NCBI GenBank assembly: GCA_943737045.1
Contig: CALSFV010000010.1
Span: 1,302,001-1,366,000, forward strand
Reading direction: 5' to 3'
Source: Parapristionchus giblindavisi
Taxonomy: Eukaryota > Nematoda > Chromadorea > Rhabditida > Diplogasteridae
DNA length: 64,000 nucleotides
Positions 51,301 through 64,000 of the stretch are shown here, in pieces. Made by a program: the position numbers and the translations under genes. The first letter of the stretch is position 1. Every line of letters begins with the position of its first letter. The notes below the pieces were generated by a model, which was not told where the DNA came from, searched no databases, and saw only the letters and a program-made list of their open reading frames with translations.

Positions 51301-54300
51301 TTCATGACGAGCCAAATGGTTGTGGTGTCATATATCATGTGATAGAACAAAAAATTCTGAATAAGACTCATTTCAGTTCACGACGATCTGTAATTTCATA
51401 TAGCGGCCATAGTGACCGAAGTACAAAAGTAACTTTCGCTCTGATATGCTCTGATATGATACAAATTGATTTATCACATGTCAAAATGGCAACGATACCT
51501 GTCGTGTCATATTCCGTTTGAAAGAGCAAAAAATTCTGAATAGGACTCATTTTAGTTCACGACGATCTGTAATCTTTTATAGCGGCCATAGTGACCGAAG
51601 TACAAAAGTAACTTTCGCTCTGATATGGAAAAATTGATTTATCACATTTCAAAATGATTACGATACCTGTCGTGTCATATACCGTTTGAAAGAGCAAAAA
51701 ATTCTCAATAAAATTATTGCTTCGTATGTGCAACAGTGGCCACTCCCGCCAAAATACAAAATTATCTTTGTGTTCTCGGTGCATTTTTAGATATTAAACA
51801 ATTCATGACGAGCCAAATGGTTGTGGTGTCATATATCATGTGATAGAACAAAAAATTCTGAATAAGACTCATTTCAGTTCACGACGATCTGTAATTTCAT
51901 ATAGCGGCCATAGTGACCGAAGTACAAAAGTAACTTTCGCTCTGATATGCTCTGATATGATACAAATTGATTTATCACATGTCAAAATGGCAACGATACC
52001 TGTCGTGTCATATTCCGTTTGAAAGAGCAAAAAATTCTGAATAGGACTCATTTCAGTTCACGACGATCTGTAATCTTTTATAGCGGCCATAGTGACCGAA
52101 GTACAAAAGTAACTTTCGCTCTGATATGGAAAAATTGATTTATCACATTTCAAAATGATTACGATACCTGTCGTGTCATATACCGTTTGAAAGAGCAAAA
52201 AATTCTCAATAAAATTATTGCTTCGTATGTGCAACAGTGGCCACTCCCGCCAAAATACAAAATTATCTTTGTGTTCTCGGTGCATTTTTAGATATTAAAC
52301 AATTCATGACGAGCCAAATGGTTGTGGTGTCATATATCATGTGATGGAACAAAAAATTCTGAATAAGACTCATTTCAGTTCACGACGATCTGTAATTTCA
52401 TATAGCGGCCATAGTGACCGAAGTACAAAAATAACTTTCGCTCTGATATGCTCTGATATGATACAAATTGATTTATCACATGTCAAAATGGCAACGATAC
52501 CTGTCGTGTCATATTCCGTTTTAAAGAGCAAAAAATTCTGAATAGGACTCATTTCAGTTCACGACGATCTGTAATCTTTTATAGCGGCCATAGTGACCGA
52601 AGTACAAAAGTAACTTTCGCTCTGATATGGAAAAATTGATTTATCACATTTCAAAATGATTACGATACCTGTCGTGTCATATACCGTTTGAAAGAGCAAA
52701 AAATTCTCAATAAAATTATTGCTTCGTATGTGCAACAGTGGCCACTCCCGCCAAAATACAAAATTATCTTTGTGTTCTCGGTGCATTTTTAGATATTAAA
52801 CAATTCATGACGAGCCAAATGGTTGTGGTGTCATATATCATGTGATAGAACAAAAAATTCTGAATAAGACTCATTTCAGGTCACGACGATCTGTAACTAC
52901 ATATAGCGGCCATAGTAAACGAAGTACAAAAGTTACTTTCGCTCTGATATGCTCTGATATGATACAAATTGATTTATCACATGTCAAAATGGCAACGATA
53001 CCTGTCGTGTCATATACCGTTTGAAAGAGCAAAAAATTCTCAATAAAATTATTGCTTCGTATGTGCAACAGTGGCCACTCCCGCCAAAATACAAAATTAT
53101 CTTTGTGTTCTCGGTGCATTTTTAGATATTAAACAATTCATGACGAGCCAAATGGTTGTGGTGTCATATATCATGTGATAGAACAAAAAATTCTGAATAA
53201 GACTCATTTAAGGTCACGACGATCTGTAACTACATATAGCGGCCATAGTAAACGAAGTACAAAAGTTACTTTCGCTCTGATATGCTCTGGTATGATACAA
53301 ATTCATTTATCACATGTCAAAATGGCAACGATACCTGTCGTGTCATATACCGTTTGAAAGAGCAAAAAATTCTCAATAAAATTATTGCTTCGTATGTGCA
53401 ACAGTGGCCACTCCCGCCAAAATACAAAATTATCTTTGTGTTCTCGGTGCATTTTTAGATATTAAACAATTCATGACGAGCCAAATGGTTGTGGTGTCAT
53501 ATATCATGTGATAGAACAAAAAATTCTGAATAAGACTCATTTCAGTTCACGACGATCTGTAATTTCATATAGCGGCCATAGTGACCGAAGTACAAAAGTA
53601 ACTTTCGCTCTGATATGCTCTGATATGATACAAATTGATTTATCACATGTCAAAATGGCAACGATACCTGTCGTGTCATATTCCGTTTGAAAGAGCAAAA
53701 AAATTCTGAATAGGACTCATTTCAGTTCACGACGATCTGTAATCTTTTATAGCGGCCATAGTGACCGAAGTACAAAAGTAACTTTCGCTCTGATATGGAA
53801 AAATTGATTTATCACATTTCAAAATGATTACGATACCTGTCGTGTCATATACCGTTTGAAAGAGCAAACAATTCTCAATAAAATTATTGCTTCGTATGTG
53901 CAACAGTGGCCACTCCCGCTAAAATACAAAATTATCTTTGTGTTCTCGGTGCATTTTTAGATATTAAACAATTCATGACGAGCCAAATGGTTGTGGTATC
54001 ATATATCATGTGATAGAGCAAAAAATTCTGAATAAGACTCATTTCAGTTCACGACGATCTGTAATTTCATATAGCGGCCATAGTGACCGAAGTACAAAAG
54101 TAACTTTCGCTCTGATATGCTCTGATATGATACAAATTGATTTATCACATGTCAAAATGGCAACGATAAATGTCGTGTCATATTCCGTTTGAAAGAGCAA
54201 AAAATTCTGAATAGGACTCATTTCAGTTCACGACGATCTGTAATCTTTTATAGCGGCCATAGTGACCGAAGTACAAAAGTAACTTTCGCTCTGATATGGA

Positions 54301-56049
54301 AAAATTGATTTATCACATTTCAAAATGATTACGATACCTGTCGTGTCATATACCGTTTGAAAGAGCAAACAATTCTCAATAAAATTATTGCTTCGTATGT
54401 GCAACAGTGGCCACTCCCGCTAAAATACAAAATTATCTTTGTGTTCTCGGTGCATTTTTAGATATTAAACAATTCATGACGAGCCAAATGGTTGTGGTAT
54501 CATATATCATGTGATAGAGCAAAAAATTCTGAATAAGACTCATTTCAGTTCACGACGATCTGTAATTTCATATAGCGGCCATAGTGACCGAAGTACAAAA
54601 GTTTCTTTCGCTCTGATATGCTCTGATATGATACAAATTGATTTATCACATGTCAAAATGGCAACGATACCTGTCGTGTCATATACCGTTTGAAAGAGCA
54701 AAAAATTCTCAATAAAATTATTGCTTCGTATGTGCAACAGTGGCCACTCCCGCCAAAATACAAAATTATCTTTGTGTTCTCGGTGCATTTTTAGATATTA
54801 AACAATTCATGACGAGCCAAATGGTTGTGGTGCCATATATCATGTGATAGAACAAAAAATTCTGAATAAGACTCATTTAAGGTCACGACGATCTGTAACT
54901 ACATATAGCGGCCATAGTAAACGAAGTACAAAAGTTACTTTCGCTCTGATATGCTCTGGTATGATACAAATTCATTTATCACATGTCAAAATGGCAACGA
55001 TACCTGTCGTGTCATATACCGTTTGAAAGAGCAAAAAATTCTCAATAAAATTATTGCTTCGTATGTGCAACAGTGGCCACTCCCGCCAAAATACAAAATT
55101 ATCTTTGTGTTCTCGGTGCATTTTTAGATATTAAACAATTCATGACGAGCCAAATGGTTGTGGTGTCATATATCATGTGATAGAACAAAAAATTCTGAAT
55201 AAGACTCATTTAAGGTCACGACGATCTGTAACTACATATAGCGGCCATAGTAAACGAAGTACAAAAGTTACTTTCGCTCTGATATGCTCTGGTATGATAC
55301 AAATTCATTTATCACATGTCAAAATGGCAACGATACCTGTCGTGTCATATACCGTTTGTCATATAGCAAAAAATTCTCAATAAAATTATTGCTTCGTATG
55401 TGCAACAGTGGCCACTCCCGCCAAAATACAAAATTATCTTTGTGTTCTCGGTGCATTTTTAGATATTAAACAATTCATGACGAGCCAAATGGTTGTGGTG
55501 TCATATATCATGTGATAGAACAAAAAATTCTGAATAAGACTCATTTAAGGCCACGACGATCTGTAACTACATATAGCGGCCATAGTAAACGAAGTACAAA
55601 AGTTACTTTCGCTCTGATATGCTCTGGTATGATACAAATTCATTTATCACATGTCAAAATGGCAACGATACCTGTCGTGTCATATACCGTTTGTCATATA
55701 GCAAAAAATTCTCAATAAAATTATTGCTTCGTATGTGCAACAGTGGCCACTCCCGCCAAAATACAAAATTATCTTTGTGTTCTCGGTGCATTTTTAGATA
55801 TTAAACAATTCATGACAAGCCAAATGGTTGTGGTGTCATATATCATGTGATAGAACAAAAAATTCTGAATAAGACTCATTTCAGTTCACGACGATCTGTA
55901 ATTTCATATAGCGGCCATAGTGACCGAAGTACAAAAGTAACTTTCGCTCTGATATGCTCTGATATGATACAAATTGATTTATCACATGTCAAAATGGCAA
56001 CGATACCTGTCGTGTCATATTCCGTTTGAAAGAGCAAAAAATTCTGAAT
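39313..56049 (+). repeat. Satellite block 3 (A/B/C higher-order repeats)
   Basis: It starts as block 1 does. A local tandem duplication of about 1551 bp (around 40070-41620) separates sequence that is contiguous in block 1: 41284-42158 again matches 24195-25068. From 42810 to 45327 it repeats the module at 34305-36821. A 2505-bp superunit recurs at 47333 and 49838. Near 51339-52841 three successive 501-bp A-B-C trimers occur. At 53175-55846 A-C dimers of 333-335 bp dominate, two of them with a local replacement GTTTGTCATATAGC. Confidence 0.95.
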
Positions 56050-56958
56050 AATCTACACTTCTGCTCATGTCAAACTGTAATCTGGTGTTGATTCCACAAT
56101 GCCCTAAGTACAAAAGTAGCTTTCACTCTGATAAGACCAAAACAATACCTGACATGAAAAGTTTTCTGCTAAACCCAGCTTGTCATATACCAAACGAAAG
56201 AGCAAAAAAATCTGAGTATTTTGCACGTTCCCATGTTGAACAACGGCCACTTCAGCCGAATTAACAAAATTGAATTATGAATTTTTGGCATTAAAGAATT
56301 CGTGACACGTCAATATTTTATCGAAACTTATCGTAGCATATACCACGTGAAAGAGCAAACAATTCTGAATAATCTACACTTCTGTTCATGTCAAACTGTA
56401 ATCTTGTGTTGATTCCACAATGCCCTAAGTACAAAAGTAGCTTTCACTCTGATAAGATCAAAACAATACCTCACATGAAAATTTTTCTGCTAAACCCAGC
56501 GTGTCATATACCAAACGAAAGAGCAAAAAATTCTGAGTATTTTGCACGTTCCCATGTTGAACAACGGCCACTTCAGCCGAATTAACAAAATTGAATTATG
56601 AATTTTTGGCATTAAAGATTTCGTGACACGTCAATATTTTATCGAAACTTATCGTAGCATATACCACGTGAAAGAGCAAACATTTCTGAATAATCTACAC
56701 TTCTGTTCATGTCAAACTGTAATCTTGTGTTGATTCCACAATGCCCTAAGTACAAAAGTAGCTTTCACTCTGATAAGATCAAAACAATACCTCACATGAA
56801 AATTTTTCTGCTAAACCCAGCGTGTCATATACCAAACGAAAGAGCAAAAAATTCTGAGTATTTTGCACGTTCCCATGTTGAACAACGGCCACTTCAGCCG
56901 AATTAACAAAATTGAATTATGCATTTTTGGCATTAAAGAATTCGTGACACGTCAATAT
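56050..56958 (+). repeat. Diverged satellite subfamily D, three 321-bp units
   Basis: Period 321 bp (starts near 56067, 56388 and 56709). The units contain ATCTACACTTCTG, TTGATTCCACAATGCCCTAA, TGCTAAACCCAGCGTGTCAT and GTTGAACAACGGCCACTTC. They align with an A-C dimer over their whole length but at much lower identity. The 65-codon frames repeated in each unit are satellite translations. Confidence 0.92.
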
Positions 56959-59900
56959 ATTCATATAGCGGCCACAGTGACCGAAGTACAAAAGTAACTT
57001 TCGCTCTGATATGCTCTGATATGATACAAATTGATTTATCACATGTCAAAATGGCAATGATACCTGTCGTGTCATATTCCGTTTGAAAGAACAAAAAATT
57101 CTGAATAAGACTCATTTCAGTTCACGATGATCTGTAATTTAATATAGCGGCCACAGTGACCGAAGTACAAAAGTAACTTTCGCTCTGATATGCTCTGATA
57201 TGATACAAATTGATTTATCACATTTCAAAATGATTACGATACCTGTCGTGTCATATTCCGTTTGAAAGAGCAAAAAATTCTGAATAAGCCTCATTTCAGT
57301 TCACGACGATCTGTAATCTTTTATAGCGGCCATAGTGACCGAAGTACAAAAGTAACTTTCGCTCTGATATGCTCTGATATGATACAAATTGATTTATCAC
57401 ATGTCAAAATGGCCACGATACCTGTCGTGTCATATTCCGTTTGAAAGAGCAAAAAATTCTGAATAGGACTCATTTCAGTTCACGACGATCTGTAATCTTT
57501 TATAGCGGCCATAGTGACCGAAGTACAAAAGTAACTTTCGCTCTGATATGGAAAAATTGATTTATCACATTTCAAAATGATTACGATACCTGTCGTGTCA
57601 TATACCGTTTGAAAGAGCAAAAAATTCTCAATAAAATAACTGCTTCGTATGTAGAACAGTGGCCACTCGTGTCAAAGTACAAAATTATCTTTGTGTTCTC
57701 GGTGCATTTTTAGATATTAAACAATTCATGACGAGCCAAATGGTTGTGGTATCATATATCATGTGATAGAGCAAAAAATTCTGAATAAGACTCATTTCAG
57801 TTCACGACGATCTGTAATCTTTTATTGCGGCCATAGTGACCGAAGTACCAAAGTAACTTTCGCTCTGATATGCTCTGATATGATACAAATTGATTTATCA
57901 CATGTCAAAATGGCAACGATACCTGTCGTGTCATATTCCGTTTGAAAGAGCAAAAAATTCTGAATAGGACTCATTTCAGTTCACGACGATCTGTAATCTT
58001 TTATAGCGGCCATAGTGACCGAAGTACAAAAGTAACTTTCGCTCTGATATGGAAAAATTGATTTATCACATTTCAAAATGATTACGATACCTGTCGTGTC
58101 ATATACCGTTTGAAAGAGCAAAAAATTATCAATAAAATTATTGCTTCGTATGTGCAACAGTGGCCACTCCCGCCAAAATACAAAATTATCTTTGTGTTCT
58201 CGGTGCATTTTTAGATATTAAACAATTCATGACGATCCAAATGGTTGTGGTGTCATATATCATGTGATAGAACAAAAAATTCTGAATAAGACTCATTTCA
58301 GTTCACGACGATCTGTAATTTCATATAGCGGCCATAGTGACCGAAGTACAAAAGTAACTTTCGCTCTGATATGCTCTGATATGATACAAATTGATTTATC
58401 ACATGTCAAAATGGCAACGATAAATGTCGTGTCATATTCCGTTTGAAAGAGCAAAAAATTCTGAATAGGACTCATTTCAGTTCACGACGATCTGTAATCT
58501 TTTATAGCGGCCATAGTGACCGAAGTACAAAAGTAACTTTCGCTCTGATATGGAAAAATTGATTTATCACATTTCAAAATGATTACGATACCTGTCGTGT
58601 CATATACCGTTTGAAAGAGCAAAAAATTATCAATAAAATTATTGCTTCGTATGTGCAACAGTGGCCACTCCCGCCAAAATACAAAATTATCTTTGTGTTC
58701 TCGGTGCATTTTTAGATATTAAACAATTCATGACGATCCAAATGGTTGTGGTGTCATATATCATGTGATAGAACAAAAAATTCTGAATAAGACTCATTTC
58801 AGTTCACGACGATCTGTAATTTCATATAGCGGCCATAGTGACCGAAGTACAAAAGTAACTTTCGCTCTGATATGCTCTGATATGATACAAATTGATTTAT
58901 CACATGTCAAAATGGCAACGATAAATGTCGTGTCATATTCCGTTTGAAAGAGCAAAAAATTCTGAATAGGACTCATTTCAGTTCACGACGATCTGTAATC
59001 TTTTATAGCGGCCATAGTGACCGAAGTACAAAAGTAACTTTCGCTCTGATATGGAAAAATTGATTTATCACATTTCAAAATGATTACGATACCTGTCGTG
59101 TCATATACCGTTTGAAAGAGCAAAAAATTATCAATAAAATTATTGCTTCGTATGTGCAACAGTGGCCACTCCCGCCAAAATACAAAATTATCTTTGTGTT
59201 CTCGGTGCATTTTTAGATATTAAACAATTCATGACGATCCAAATGGTTGTGGTGTCATATATCATGTGATAGAACAAAAAATTCTGAATAAGACTCATTT
59301 CAGTTCACGACGATCTGTAATCTTTTATTGCGGCCATAGTGACCGAAGTACAAAAGTAACTTTCGCTCTGATATGGAAAAATTGATTTATCACATTTCAA
59401 AATGGATACGATACCTATCGTGTCATATACCGTTTGAAAGAGCAAAAAATTCTCAATAAAATAACTGCTTCGTATGTAGAACAGTGGCCACTCGTGTCAA
59501 AGTACAAAATTATCTTTGTGTTCTCGGTGCATTTTTAGATATTAAACAATTCATGACGAGCCAAATGGTTGTGGTATCATATATCATGTGATAGAGCAAA
59601 AAATTCTGAATAAGACTCATTTCAGTTCACGACGATCTGTAATCTTTTATTGCGGCCATAGTGACCGAAGTACAAAAGTAACTTTCGCTCTGATATGCTC
59701 TGATATGATACAAATTGATTTATCACATGTCAAAATGGCAACGATAAATGTCGTGTCATATTCCGTTTGAAAGAGCAAAAAATTCTGAATAGGACTCATT
59801 TCAGTTCACGACGATCTGTAATCTTTTATAGCGGCCATAGTGACCGAAGTACAAAAGTAACTTTCGCTCTGATATGGAAAAATTGATTTATCACATTTCA

Positions 59901-61113
59901 AAATGATTACGATACCTGTCGTGTCATATACCGTTTGAAAGAGCAAAAAATTATCAATAAAATTATTGCTTCGTATGTGCAACAGTGGCCACTCCCGCCA
60001 AAATACAAAATTATCTTTGTGTTCTCGGTGCATTTTTAGATATTAAACAATTCATGACGATCCAAATGGTTGTGGTGTCATATATCATGTGATAGAACAA
60101 AAAATTCTGAATAAGACTCATTTCAGTTCACGACGATCTGTAATTTCATATAGCGGCCATAGTGACCGAAGTACAAAAGTAACTTTCGCTCTGATATGGA
60201 AAAATTGATTTATCACATTTCAAAATGGATACGATACCTATCGTGTCATATACCGTTTGAAAGAGCAAAAAATTCTCAATAAAATAACTGCTTCGTATGT
60301 AGAACAGTGGCCACTCGTGTCAAAGTACAAAATTATCTTTGTGTTCTCGGTGCATTTTTAGATATTAAACAATTCATGACGAGCCAAATGGTTGTGGTAT
60401 CATATATCATGTGATAGAGCAAAAAATTCTGAATAAGACTCATTTCAGTTCACGACGATCTGTAATCTTTTATTGCGGCCATAGTGACCGAAGTACCAAA
60501 GTAACTTTCGCTCTGATATGCTCTGATATGATACAAATTGATTTATCACATGTCAAAATGGCAACGATACCTGTTGTGTCATATTCCGTTTGAAAGAGCA
60601 AAAAATTCTGAATAGGACTCATTTCAGTTCACGACGATCTGTAATCTTTTATAGCGGCCATAGTGACCGAAGTACAAAAGTAGCTTTCGCTCGGATATGG
60701 AAAAATTGATTTATCACATTTCAAAATGATTACGATACCTGTCGTGTCATATACCGTTTGAAAGAGCAAAAAATTATCAATAAAATTATTGCTTCGTATG
60801 TGCAACAGTGGCCACTCCCGCCAAAATACAAAATTATCTTTGTGTTCTCGGTGCATTTTTAGAAAAAATCAATTCATGACGATCCAAATGGTTGTGGTGT
60901 CATATATCATGTGATAGAACAAAAAATTCTGAATAAGACTCATTTCAGTTCACGACGATCTGTAATTTCATATAGCGGCCATAGTGACCGAAGTACAAAA
61001 GTAACTTTCGCTCTGATATGCTCTGATATGATACAAATTGATTTATCACATGTCAAAATGGCAACGATAAATGTCGTGTCATATTCCGTTTGAAAGAGCA
61101 AAAAATTCTGAAT
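56959..61113 (+). repeat. Satellite block 4 (A/B/C with 501- and 823-bp periods)
   Basis: It contains a variant A monomer with ACGATAAATGTCG in 501-bp trimers at 58264 and 58765, then an 823-bp superunit (501 plus 322) at 59588 and 60411. One local sequence change, TTTTTAGAAAAAATC, interrupts a C monomer at about 60856-60870. Confidence 0.93.
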
Positions 61114-62985
61114 AATCTACACTTCTGCTCATGTCAAACTGTAATCTGGTGTTGATTCCACAATGCCCTAAGTGCAAAAGTAGCTTTCACTCTGATAAGA
61201 CCAAAACAATACCTGACATGAAAAGTTTTCTGCTAAACCCAGCTTGTCATATACCAAACGAAAGAGCAAAAAAATCTGAGTATTTTGCACGTTCCCATGT
61301 TGAACAACGGCCACTTCAGCCGAATTAACAAAATTGAATTATGAATTTTTGGCATTAAAGAATTCGTGACACGTCAATATTTTATCGAAACTTATCGTAG
61401 CATATACCACGTGAAAGAGCAAACAATTCTGAATAATCTACACTTCTGTTCATGTCAAACTGTAATCTTGTGTTGATTCCACAATGCCCTAAGTACAAAA
61501 GTAGCTTTCACTCTGATAAGATCAAAACAATACCTCACATGAAAATTTTTCTGCTAAACCCAGCGTGTCATATACCAAACGAAAGAGCAAAAAATTCTGA
61601 GTATTTTGCACGTTCCCATGTTGAACAACGGCCACTTCAGCCGAATTAACAAAATTGAATTATGAATTTTTGGCATTAAAGATTTCGTGACACGTCAATA
61701 TTTTATCGAAACTTATCGTAGCATATACCACGTGAAAGAGCAAACATTTCTGAATAATCTACACTTCTGTTCATGTCAAACTGTAATCTTGTGTTGATTC
61801 CACAATGCCCTAAGTACAAAAGTAGCTTTCACTCTGATAAGATCAAAACAATACCTCACATGAAAATTTTTCTGCTAAACCCAGCGTGTCATATACCAAA
61901 CGAAAGAGCAAAAAATTCTGAGTATTTTGCACGTTCCCATGTTGAACAACGGCCACTTCAGCCGAATTAACAAAATTGAATTATGAATTTTTGGCATTAA
62001 AGATTTCGTGACACGTCAATATTTTATCGAAACTTATCGTAGCATATACCACGTGAAAGAGCAAACATTTCTGAATAATCTACACTTCTGTTCATGTCAA
62101 ACTGTAATCTTGTGTTGATTCCACAATGCCCTAAGTACAAAAGTAGCTTTCACTCTGATAAGATCAAAACAATACCTCACATGAAAATTTTTCTGCTAAA
62201 CCCAGCGTGTCATATACCAAACGAAAGAGCAAAAAATTCTGAGTATTTTGCACGTTCCCATGTTGAACAACGGCCACTTCAGCCGAATTAACAAAATTGA
62301 ATTATGAATTTTTGGCATTAAAGATTTCGTGACACGTCAATATTTTATCGAAACTTATCGTAGCATATACCACGTGAAAGAGCAAACATTTCTGAATAAT
62401 CTACACTTCTGTTCATGTCAAACTGTAATCTTGTGTTGATTCCACAATGCCCTAAGTACAAAAGTAGCTTTCACTCTGATAAGATCAAAACAATACCTCA
62501 CATGAAAATTTTTCTGCTAAACCCAGCGTGTCATATACCAAACGAAAGAGCAAAAAATTCTGAGTATTTTGCACGTTCCCATGTTGAACAACGGCCACTT
62601 CAGCCGAATTAACAAAATTGAATTATGAATTTTTGGCATTAAAGATTTCGTGACACGTCAATATTTTATCGAAACTTATCGTAGCATATACCACGTGAAA
62701 GAGCAAACATTTCTGAATAATCTACACTTCTGTTCATGTCAAACTGTAATCTTGTGTTGATTCCACAATGCCCTAAGTACAAAAGTAGCTTTCACTCTGA
62801 TAAGATCAAAACAATACCTCACATGAAAATTTTTCTGCTAAACCCAGCGTGTCATATACCAAACGAAAGAGCAAAAAATTCTGAGTATTTTGCACGTTCC
62901 CATGTTGAACAACGGCCACTTCAGCCGAATTAACAAAATTGAATTATGCATTTTTGGCATTAAAGAATTCGTGACACGTCAATAT
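61114..62985 (+). repeat. Subfamily D, six 321-bp units
   Basis: The same junctions on both sides as the three-unit D array. The first and last units correspond to the first and last there, and extra internal units are nearly identical to each other. The length difference is 963 bp, exactly three units. Confidence 0.92.
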
Positions 62986-64000
62986 ATTCATATAGCGGCC
63001 ACAGTGACCGAAGTACAAAAGTAACTTTCGCTCTGATATGCTCTGATATGATACAAATTGATTTATCACATGTCAAAATGGCAATGATACCTGTCGTGTC
63101 ATATTCCGTTTGAAAGAACAAAAAATTCTGAATAAGACTCATTTCAGTTCACGATGATCTGTAATTTAATATAGCGGCCACAGTGACCGAAGTACAAAAG
63201 TAACTTTCGCTCTGATATGCTCTGATATGATACAAATTGATTTATCACATTTCAAAATGATTACGATGCCTGTCGTGTCATATTCCGTTTGAAAGAGCAA
63301 AAAATTCTGAATAAGCCTCATTTCAGTTCACGACGATCTGTAATCTTTTATAGCGGCCATAGTGACCGAAGTACAAAAGTAACTTTCGCTCTGATATGCT
63401 CTGATATGATACAAATTGATTTATCACATGTCAAAATGGCCACGATACCTGTCGTGTCATATTCCATTTGAAAGAGCAAAAAATTCTGAATAAGACTCAT
63501 TTCAGTTCACGACGATCTGTAATCTTTTATTGCGGCCATAGTGACCGAAGTACCAAAGTAACTTTCGCTCTGATATGCTCTGATATGATACAAATTGATT
63601 TATCACATGTCAAAATGGCAACGATACCTGTCGTGTCATATTCCGTTTGAAAGAGCAAAAAATTCTGAATAGGACTCATTTCAGTTCACGACGATCTGTA
63701 ATCTTTTATAGCGGCCATAGTGACCGAAGTACAAAAGTAACTTTCGCTCTGATATGGAAAAATTGATTTATCACATTTCAAAATGATTACGATACCTGTC
63801 GTGTCATATACCGTTTGAAAGAGCAAAAAATTATCAATAAAATTATTGCTTCGTATGTGCAACAGTGGCCACTCCCGCCAAAATACAAAATTATCTTTGT
63901 GTTCTCGGTGCATTTTTAGATATTAAACAATTCATGACGATCCAAATGGTTGTGGTGTCATATATCATGTGATAGAACAAAAAATTCTGAATAAGACTCA
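62986..64000 (+). repeat. Satellite block 5, running off the window
   Basis: It matches the sequence after the first D array up to about 63465. It then lacks the B and C units seen there (a difference of 322 bp) and rejoins at an A monomer. The array continues past the window end. Confidence 0.93.

Noticed and set aside
23847..64000. About 150 open frames of 60-118 codons repeated along the satellite on both strands
   Set aside because: They recur with the monomers, many begin at non-ATG codons, and they follow the tandem structure. They are translations of repeat DNA, not genes.
23775..64000. CRISPR array
   Set aside because: The units are long contiguous satellite monomers without alternating short repeats and unique spacers, and the context is eukaryotic.
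23775..64000. CENP-B box or telomeric repeats in the satellite
   Set aside because: I looked for TTCG....A..CGGG-like words and TTAGGC or TTAGGG tandem runs and found none. The centromere idea rests on structure only.

Overview
The window looks like a repeat-dominated stretch of a eukaryotic, probably invertebrate, nuclear genome. The evidence is AT-rich DNA, no bacterial-style gene packing, many miniature inverted-repeat transposons, a large tandem satellite and one candidate gene with 57-62 bp GT-AG introns and TTTCAG-like acceptors. Very short introns of this kind are common in nematodes, but I cannot name the organism from the sequence. There is no convincing long protein-coding gene. Nearly all open frames are shadows of repeats.

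Positions 1-21250 are AT-rich sequence with purine/pyrimidine tracts and several foldback or TA-flanked elements: a hairpin (2977-3112), a nested MITE (6991-7797), a Tc1/mariner-like MITE with 179-bp inverted repeats (9287-10098) and a small MITE (11983-12171). A 6.3-kb inverted duplication (13308-19586) has arms of about 2.27 kb. Each arm holds one copy of a small intron-containing gene of unknown function. The left copy is open and the right copy is broken. Three copies of a GC-richer dispersed repeat, three of a 300-bp dispersed repeat (R1) and two stray satellite monomers also lie in or next to this half.

Positions 21250-23774 hold an element bounded by G12/C12 runs, a 138-bp tandem array, a hAT-like 333-bp MITE and a short unique flank. 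From 23775 to the end almost everything is one satellite family built from three monomer types, A (179 bp), B (168 bp) and C (154 bp). They are arranged in higher-order repeats whose lengths (about 333, 501, 1336, 1837 and 2505 bp) are all close to multiples of 167 bp. A diverged dimeric subfamily D (321 bp) forms two arrays of three and six units.

The satellite is interrupted twice. At 27900-30467 it carries a 2.57-kb foldback element with CAC...GTG ends and an apparent 4-bp target duplication. The unique spacer of that element contains a compact 59-codon ATG-initiated gene with a polyadenylation signal, probably the best single coding candidate in the window. At 37081-39312 the left flank of the array appears a second time, almost identical to 21542-23774, and the satellite then starts again. 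The window therefore mainly documents how a satellite array grows, is invaded and is copied with its flank. An assembly artefact is a possible alternative for the last point.
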